A stretch of 64,000 nt of DNA from JBPYCR01 sp051846935. GTDB lineage: Bacteria > Bacillota > Bacilli > Bacillales > Amphibacillaceae. The notes under the pieces are model-generated. The model saw only the letters and a program-made list of their open reading frames with translations, searched no databases and was not told the DNA's origin. Positions 58,773 to 64,000 of this stretch are shown piece by piece (position 1 is the stretch's first letter; each line of letters begins with the position of its first letter). The stretch covers positions 62,001 to 126,000 of the forward strand of contig NZ_JBPYCS010000005.1 of assembly GCF_051846935.1 (NCBI RefSeq). The letters are read 5' to 3'. A program made the translations under genes and the position numbers.

Positions 58773-59315
58773 TTAGAGGAGAGTATTTGATAGCTGGGAA
58801 TTGTCCAGTTGATCGTTCTTTTTGCCAAAACGGCTTAAAAAGCGGATCCGGTTATCAAGCAAATAGCGATATTGTGCCGTCCGTTGCACTTGGTTCAACA
58901 TGGATCCAAATGAAATATCGAGGATAATCTTTTTTCCATTTTTAAATACAATTTCAGTTTTTTGATTTTCAGCTTGATTTATTTTATTAATGTGGGAATG
59001 GGCAATCCAGGAGCAATTTGCATTTGTAGGAGACGCAGTAGGGAAAAAATACATCCCACTGATTGGGTCGATCGAAATCGGGGCTTTGTGGGTTATACCA
59101 CTAATGTCCTTGGTTCCTTCTTGCCTGCCTTTAAGACTGCTCCCAAAGAACTTACATGCGTAATCAATCATTTTACTTGGGGATTGCCGTACTGTAAATG
59201 CTCCTTGTTCTTCCATTACGTACGTATGTGTATTTCCATATTCATCGTGCTGTGCAATAGCCGCCATTGTAAGAGGATTTATTTCATGGGCTGAAGTATA
59301 TACATTCTCACTCAC
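58773..59315 (-). CDS. comK: Competence transcription factor ComK
   Basis: ComK is the master activator of DNA-uptake genes in B. subtilis. This 180-residue protein contains the family core AFTVRQSPSKMIDYACKFFGSSLKGRQEGTK and MYFFPTASPTNANCSWIAHSHI. The frame is open back to 59495, but GTG 59315, nine bases after AAAGGA, fits the family length. A stretch AAAAGAACTATTTT upstream (about 59427) resembles one AT-box of a ComK site. addBA next door serves recombination of taken-up DNA. Presence of comK does not prove competence, since many bacilli keep it without known transformation. Confidence 0.93.
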   Translation of the reverse strand: MSENVYTSAHEINPLTMAAIAQHDEYGNTHTYVMEEQGAFTVRQSPSKMIDYACKFFGSSLKGRQEGTKDISGITHKAPISIDPISGMYFFPTASPTNANCSWIAHSHINKINQAENQKTEIVFKNGKKIILDISFGSMLNQVQRTAQYRYLLDNRIRFLSRFGKKNDQLDNSQLSNTLL

Positions 59316-59480
59316 GATTATACATCCTTTCCATAATATGAAAAGAAGAGGCTCACTTTCTGATTTTAACAAATTTTCAATTAAAAAGATAGGGTAATTC
59401 CCAATTTCTATTTTAAAAATAGTTCTTTTGGTAGATAATTTAAGCAGAAACAAAGTGAGTAATCTATTTCGTGTATAAAA

Positions 59481-59528
59481 AAAAGAAGTTCGCATAATTG
59501 TCCTTACATGGACTGCTAAACTTCTTTT
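59481..59528 (-). terminator. Terminator below lplJ
   Basis: AAAGAAGTT and AACTTCTTT arms close a 28-base loop between the lplJ stop and the comK upstream region; the minus strand continues with seven T. Confidence 0.7.
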
Positions 59529-59592
59529 AGTTTCACAGAAGTAGTATCGGCATAATTTGAAGCATTAGTACTACCGTTCAGTTTAAAATTAA

Positions 59593-60588
59593 TTAATAAA
59601 TTAAATCGATGAATTCGTCTTTTGAAATCCGGCCAAGATAATACGGAATATCGGCTGTTTCAAGTGCTTGTTCAATCGCTTTGCGTTCATGCTTAACACC
59701 AATAAGCATCGCTTCTACATCCGCAACATGACCTAAGCCAAAAAAATCCCCATATATTTTGCACTGCTCAATTATTCCTTTTTTCACGTCTAAACGTACA
59801 TCCAATAAACCAGAATCAAACTTATAAGAAGCTTTTTTATTATACGCAGGCGATTTCCCGAAATTCCACTCCCATTTTTGGTATCTGTTAGTCGATATTT
59901 CATGAACTTTTTCCCAGTCTTTCTCAGTCAATGTATAACGAGGAACATCTGCAACATCGTCTACATCAAATATATGACGTAAAATTAATTGCTTAAATTC
60001 ATCCATTGTAATCTTTTCATCCATAAATTCAGATATATTTGCTACTCGACTACGGATTGATTTTATTCCTTTAGACTCTATTTTTTCTTTGCTTACATTC
60101 AGTGCAGATACGACGTGCTCCATTTCTGAATCAAACATTAACGTACCGTGACTAAACATCCGGCCTTTCGTTGAAAATTGAGCATTCCCTGAAATTTTTT
60201 TCCCTTTTACTAATAAATCATTCCGACCGATTAATTCAGCAGGTACACCAAGTTTATTTAGTGCTTCAACTACTGGCTTGGTAAATTTAGCAAAGTTATG
60301 GAAGCTATCCCCATCATCCTTTGTTATAAAGCTGAAATTTAAGTTTCCTTGATCATGATAAACCGCGCCACCACCTGATAACCGGCGCACTACTTTAATA
60401 TTATTTTCATCGACATATGCTGTATTTATTTCTTCTACTGAATTTTGATTTCTACCGACAATTATTGACGGCTCGTTTATGTAAAATAATAAATACGTGT
60501 CCTCTTCCCCAAAATTTTGCAGCACATATTCTTCCAAAGCCAAATTAATTCGCGGATCTGTTATTCCTTCATTATCAATAAACTTCAT
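59593..60588 (-). CDS. lplJ: Lipoate-protein ligase
   Basis: This ligase attaches free lipoate to 2-oxoacid dehydrogenase and glycine-cleavage proteins. The 331-residue protein has the ligase core VVRRLSGGGAVYHDQGNLNFSF and the lysine region GRNDLLVKGKKISGNAQ. The ATG at 60588 follows GGGGG by eight bases; TTG 60603 is upstream of that site. It is the YhfJ position of B. subtilis, next to yhfI and yhfH, 74 bases below yhfI. Confidence 0.93.
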   Translation of the reverse strand: MKFIDNEGITDPRINLALEEYVLQNFGEEDTYLLFYINEPSIIVGRNQNSVEEINTAYVDENNIKVVRRLSGGGAVYHDQGNLNFSFITKDDGDSFHNFAKFTKPVVEALNKLGVPAELIGRNDLLVKGKKISGNAQFSTKGRMFSHGTLMFDSEMEHVVSALNVSKEKIESKGIKSIRSRVANISEFMDEKITMDEFKQLILRHIFDVDDVADVPRYTLTEKDWEKVHEISTNRYQKWEWNFGKSPAYNKKASYKFDSGLLDVRLDVKKGIIEQCKIYGDFFGLGHVADVEAMLIGVKHERKAIEQALETADIPYYLGRISKDEFIDLIY

Positions 60589-60662
60589 ATTATAAACCCC
60601 CAAAAAAATAGTTCACACCAATTTTAAAACAATCGAAAGCAACAGGCAAAAATAATACCTTT

Positions 60663-61397
60663 TTATTTTCCTGTCCACTTAAATCCTTCGCTTGCCAAGT
60701 GAACCTTTCCATCAAAATATTGCTCTGCTTCTCGGACTAACTGCTGCTGTTCCCCAAATTGAGGAAGATGGCTTAATAAAAGCTCGTTTACATTCGCCTG
60801 CTGAGCAATTGTTGCCGCTTCTTTGCTCGTCATATGTCCAGCTTTCGAACCATCTTGACATTTATAAAAATTACAATCGGCAATTAATAAGTCTGCATCT
60901 GTTGAAAAATCAATCCAATCCGTTTGATACGCTGTATCCGCCGTATATACAAGTACAGTATTCCCATCTGTTATACGCATTCCATAACAAGGCACTGGAT
61001 GATTCGTCTTTAGAAAAGAAATGGTTGCAGGGCCTATCTTTAAGCCTTTAACAGGATCGTAACCGATTCCCTTTGTAAAATCGCTTGATAATTGCGCAAA
61101 GCCTGTACGATCTTCTGTATGACCGTAAATTGGCAAAACACTTTCATCACCTGTTACAAAATAATTTACTAATTGTGCATACTGTAGTACTCCAATGTCC
61201 GCAACGTGGTCATGATGATAATGTGAAATAAGTACTGCATCGATATCTGTTATCTGCTTATACTTTTGTAGTTTAGACAGTGCGCCACTACCAACATCAA
61301 CAAGTATTACGAATCCACCAATATTAACTATGTAAGCAGACGTTGCACCATCTACAGCTGGGTATCCACCCCAGCAGCCGATTACTGTTACATCCAC
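60663..61397 (-). CDS. yhfI: Metallo-beta-lactamase-fold hydrolase, YhfI type
   Basis: This 244-residue protein has the zinc-binding HYHHDH motif (about residues 60-65), a later His in TNHPVPCYG and Asp in YTADT, as in RNase Z-like and cyclic-nucleotide phosphodiesterase-like members of the fold. The start is taken as GTG 61397, matching VTVIGCWGGYP in YhfI; an earlier GTG at 61409 is possible. The substrate is unknown. It is divergent from yhfH across 175 bases and sits above lplJ, as in B. subtilis. Confidence 0.85.
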   Translation of the reverse strand: MDVTVIGCWGGYPAVDGATSAYIVNIGGFVILVDVGSGALSKLQKYKQITDIDAVLISHYHHDHVADIGVLQYAQLVNYFVTGDESVLPIYGHTEDRTGFAQLSSDFTKGIGYDPVKGLKIGPATISFLKTNHPVPCYGMRITDGNTVLVYTADTAYQTDWIDFSTDADLLIADCNFYKCQDGSKAGHMTSKEAATIAQQANVNELLLSHLPQFGEQQQLVREAEQYFDGKVHLASEGFKWTGK

Positions 61398-61474
61398 TCG
61401 AATCACCACCCTCTATTTTGTTGTAACACAGATTGGATGTTTTTCAAAAAAATTAACTTTTTTCTCATTTTACA

Positions 61475-61504
61475 TTGACAGATGCAACCCTGTTATAGTA
61501 CACT
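61475..61504 (+). promoter_or_regulatory. Possible yhfH promoter
   Basis: A perfect TTGACA (61475-61480) is followed after 18 bases by TACACT (61499-61504). The -35 is ideal and the -10 matches four of six bases; TATAGT lies closer but with poor spacing. Confidence 0.5.
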
Positions 61505-61572
61505 TTAGTCAGATTAGAAAAGAAGCTGTTCTTCTTACTAACTATTCCATTTCCTGAAAAGGAGGGTACATC

Positions 61573-61701
61573 GTGATCAACGTTATCGAGTTCTTCAGAA
61601 ATATCCCTAAGAAAAAGTGTCAACAGTGCGGTTTTGACATGAATGAAAAAGCCGACTGCTATGGCAACCTTTGCGACGAATGTGATCACCCTGCAAGATA
61701 A
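61573..61701 (+). CDS. yhfH: YhfH-family zinc-ribbon micropeptide
   Basis: This 42-residue peptide starts at GTG 61573, six bases after AAGGAGGG. It opens with INVIEFFRNIPKKKC and has two CxxC pairs (CQQC, CDEC), as in B. subtilis YhfH. The neighbouring yhfI and lplJ confirm the locus. It probably folds around one zinc ion. A shorter relative lacking the N-terminal helix is at 18661-18762. Function unknown. Confidence 0.85.
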   Translation: MINVIEFFRNIPKKKCQQCGFDMNEKADCYGNLCDECDHPAR

Positions 61702-61761
61702 TTAGTTTACATTTACTATTCTCTCTATACTTTATTCTATAACATTATACTTCCTTTTGTT

Positions 61762-61794
61762 AAGCAGCTCTCTTGTTGAAGGCTGCTTTTTTTT
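61762..61794 (+). terminator. Terminator of yhfH
   Basis: AAGCAGC and GCTGCTT form a 7-bp stem with a 13-base loop, followed by a run of T. Confidence 0.85.
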
Positions 61795-62065
61795 GTAAAT
61801 TGGACACGTCTGTTACAATTGCAAAATCAGGTGATAAGAATATTTGAATTCCATTGTGAAAGCAAAGAGAGGCTGGACAGAAGTTTTTTATTCCGTAAAA
61901 AACCGAACAATTAGGTTTAAAATGACCAACACCTTGTAATATACATTCATTCGGCAAAAGACGATTGCGTCATCTACAAGTACCTATGAATATATATCCG
62001 AAGCAGATGTAGTTCATTATTCGGATTTTTACTTAATAACTTCGCTATGTCCTAGCCTCTATTAA
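61795..62065. other. Spacer below hemY with repeat-like bases
   Basis: No gene is seen. AGAGGCTGGACAGAAG near 61870 resembles a GAGGCTGGGACA-type dispersed string I recall from intergenic DNA of Firmicutes. ATCCGAA (61996-62002) and TTCGGAT (62020-62026) make a stem with T after it on the plus strand only, so it is a poor terminator for hemY. Confidence 0.3.
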
Positions 62066-63463
62066 CTACTTCAAAAACTGTACTATACTTTGAACTGCTT
62101 TTTCGCCTTGATCGATGCAATCTGGAACGCCGACTCCTTCATAAGAACTGCCTGCAATCCATACTCCTGGTAGCTCCTCTTTCATTTGCTCTCGTACTTT
62201 AGCGAGACGCTCTTTGTGACCGACAGTATATTGGGGCATTGCTTGCTGCCACCGTGTAACTACTGAAAATAAAGGTTTTTTTTGAATATTCATTGTCTTA
62301 TTAAGATCTCTTAATACGATTTCGATAATTTCTTCATCGGATGCGTTTACTACTTGTTGATCATCCGGACGACCAACATAGCAGCGCAGCAGTGCTTTTC
62401 CTTTCGGTGTTGACGTAGGCCATTTACGATGTGTCCATGTACAAGCAGTTATGCGGAAATTGCTATTACGCGATACGACAAAGCCCGTCCCGTTTATATC
62501 TTTCTTTATGGCCGACTGGTCAAAAGCCATTGCTACGTTAGCGACAGATGTCGAAGGTACACTGTTAAAGCTAGAAAACATGTCATATTGACTTAAGATT
62601 TTAGGTACCGATTTGTGAGGGGTTGTAATTAATACTGCATCCGCTTTAAAAACCTCTCCATTGCTTAATAGCACATGGTATCCATGTTCCTTTTTTTCGA
62701 TATGATCTACTGCTGTATTCAACTTATAAGACGCTGGATTTAACTGTTCTTCTAATGCTTCTACAATAGATTCAAACCCATTTTTAAAGGAGTAAAACAT
62801 CCCCTGCTTAGTTTTTTTCCTTTTTCCAGGCTTTGGCATTGTTTCGCGCAAGCCTTTAATTAAGCTTCCGTAGTTTTGTTCAAGCTCGTAAAAATTTGGG
62901 AAAGTAGACAGTAAGCTCATTTTGTCAATATCTCCAGCATATATGCCAGAAAGCAAAGGTTCAATTAGGTTTTCAACAAGCTCGTCTCCAAAGCGGCGAC
63001 GGAAGAACAAACCTAAAGATTGATCTTTTTCTGTTTTTCCTTTTGGAATAACATAATCCAATCCAGCGCGAACCTTTCCCTTTGCTGAAAAAAGCCCTGA
63101 AAACAAAAATGGTTTAACCTGTGTTGGCACTCCCATAAAAGCTCCGCTCGGCATTTTATGTAATTTATTATTAACTAATATATACGATTGACCAGCGCCG
63201 TTACGGACGAGCTGATCTTTTAACCCAAGAGATTCAGCTAGCTTAACGGCTGGTGTTTTCCTAGCTAAAAAAGAATCCGGCCCGCGTTCAATCGTAAACC
63301 CGTCTTTTTGCAACGTTTTTATTTTACCACCTAGCCGGTCAGATGCCTCCACAAGCTTCACTTCGTATGGAAGTTGGTTTTCATTTATCGTTTGCTGTAA
63401 ATAATAAGCTGCGGTAAGACCAGTAATCCCACCGCCGACTATTAGTACTTTTTTCACTTCCAT
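62066..63463 (-). CDS. hemY: Coproporphyrinogen III oxidase (HemY/CgoX)
   Basis: This FAD enzyme aromatises the porphyrinogen ring; in Firmicutes it acts on coproporphyrinogen III in the coproporphyrin-dependent haem route. The 465-residue protein has the dinucleotide motif VGGGITGLTAAYYL at about 9-22 and the FAD-binding C-terminal GSSYEGVGVPDCIDQG. Its ATG overlaps the hemH stop by one base (TAATG), so translation is coupled. hemE would be expected upstream of hemH, outside the window. Confidence 0.95.
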   Translation of the reverse strand: MEVKKVLIVGGGITGLTAAYYLQQTINENQLPYEVKLVEASDRLGGKIKTLQKDGFTIERGPDSFLARKTPAVKLAESLGLKDQLVRNGAGQSYILVNNKLHKMPSGAFMGVPTQVKPFLFSGLFSAKGKVRAGLDYVIPKGKTEKDQSLGLFFRRRFGDELVENLIEPLLSGIYAGDIDKMSLLSTFPNFYELEQNYGSLIKGLRETMPKPGKRKKTKQGMFYSFKNGFESIVEALEEQLNPASYKLNTAVDHIEKKEHGYHVLLSNGEVFKADAVLITTPHKSVPKILSQYDMFSSFNSVPSTSVANVAMAFDQSAIKKDINGTGFVVSRNSNFRITACTWTHRKWPTSTPKGKALLRCYVGRPDDQQVVNASDEEIIEIVLRDLNKTMNIQKKPLFSVVTRWQQAMPQYTVGHKERLAKVREQMKEELPGVWIAGSSYEGVGVPDCIDQGEKAVQSIVQFLK

Positions 63464-64000
63464 TACGCTTCACTCTTTACTTTATTCCAAACTACATTTG
63501 CTAACGTTTCTATAAATAAAGGGTTCGTGTTCGGCATTTCAGGACGATAATAACTCGCACCAATTTCATCGCAAACAACTTTGCACTCATAATCGTTATC
63601 ATATAACACTTCTAAATGATCTGAGACGAACCCTACTGGTGCATATACGAAAGACTCGTATCCTTTCTGTTCAAATAAATCTCTCGTTAAATCTTGGACA
63701 TCCGGGCCGAGCCATGGCTCCGGTGTATTTCCTTCACTTTGCCAGCCAATTTCATAATTTGTAATACCGGTTTGATCAGCAATCAGTTTTGCAGTTTCGG
63801 CCAATTGCTCAGGGTATGGATCTCCGCCTTGTATGATTTTTTCAGGTAAACTATGGGCTGATACGATAAGCACCGCTTTTTCACGTTCTTGTTCCGACAT
63901 TTGTTCATACGTCTCATTAATTTTATTCGCCCAATACTGAATAAAGCCAGGCTCTTTGTACCAGGATTCAACCGATTTAAATTCGATTCCGTATTTCGTG
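63463..64000 (-). CDS. hemH: Coproporphyrin ferrochelatase, partial (5' end outside window)
   Basis: This enzyme inserts ferrous iron into coproporphyrin III. The frame is open from the window edge, through [22 protein letters not shown], to the stop at 63463; the Met at 63900 is internal. About 178 residues are visible, a little over half of the usual 310. The metal-binding His and Glu contexts SAHSLPEKI and [16 protein letters not shown] are present. Upstream of hemY as in B. subtilis. Confidence 0.95.
   Translation of the reverse strand, partial: TKYGIEFKSVESWYKEPGFIQYWANKINETYEQMSEQEREKAVLIVSAHSLPEKIIQGGDPYPEQLAETAKLIADQTGITNYEIGWQSEGNTPEPWLGPDVQDLTRDLFEQKGYESFVYAPVGFVSDHLEVLYDNDYECKVVCDEIGASYYRPEMPNTNPLFIETLANVVWNKVKSEA

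Noticed and set aside
61865..61900. An insertion-sequence remnant marked by AGAGGCTGGACAGAAG
   Set aside because: Only a short string resembles a dispersed motif I recall; there are no inverted ends or coding remains.

Overview
The window comes from the chromosome of a low-GC, endospore-type Gram-positive bacterium of the family Bacillaceae. The evidence is gene order shared with Bacillus subtilis: fadN-fadA-fadE, cggR-gap-pgk-tpiA-gpmI-eno, secG-est-rnr with smpB-ssrA, addB-addA below a yhjE-like gene, yhfH/yhfI/lplJ, hemH-hemY, liaIH with liaFSR, and comK. Starts usually carry GGAGG-type ribosome sites, and TTG or GTG starts are common. The family call is firm. A genus near Oceanobacillus or Virgibacillus is only a guess from the presence of a glyoxylate shunt and the AT-rich style. 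There is no rRNA, tRNA, prophage, intact insertion sequence or CRISPR array; tmRNA is the only RNA gene.

Layout. 1-5.4 kb: fatty-acid beta-oxidation operon under a FadR-type operator. 5.5-9.4 kb: zinc uptake operon znuACB-zur, with a Zur box inside its promoter and two small fluoride channels at its end. 9.4-15.7 kb: a release-factor-like protein, a CNNM/CorC-type transporter, and two paralogous coiled-coil peptidoglycan hydrolases (NlpC/P60 and M23) that share a WalR-like upstream box. 15.7-18.8 kb: glyoxylate shunt aceBA below a 33-residue zinc-ribbon peptide. 19-25 kb: an ArAE-type exporter, a flavin monooxygenase and the lia envelope-stress locus. 25.4-31.3 kb: a LysR/EamA divergent pair, a diguanylate cyclase, xpt with a guanine riboswitch, and a small membrane protein. 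31.4-36.4 kb: ssrA, smpB, a cupin, rnr, a carboxylesterase and secG. 36.5-45.1 kb: a YitT protein, the glycolytic operon with its CggR operator, and a thioredoxin-fold protein. 45.2-49.8 kb: repeat-rich spacer, then rocB, a GntR regulator and rocD. 49.9-59.3 kb: a channel-like protein, addBA, a VTT-domain protein and comK. 59.6-64 kb: lplJ, yhfI, yhfH and the haem genes hemY and hemH.

Most of the window is core metabolism. The least expected content is a 261-262 bp mobile-element-like repeat present twice in opposite orientation (15169-15430 and 23637-23897). It has imperfect terminal inverted repeats, and one copy has a 10-bp flanking direct repeat. One copy lies beside the WalR-like box of the M23 hydrolase gene; the other separates liaIH from liaFSR. 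The repeat's core is shared with a 100-bp palindrome at 45241-45340. Other departures from family norms are an AddB without P-loop lysine, an RNase R that stops after its S1 domain, a potassium-channel-like protein without a selectivity filter, and fluoride channels inside a zinc operon. Both window edges cut genes: fadE on the left and hemH on the right.
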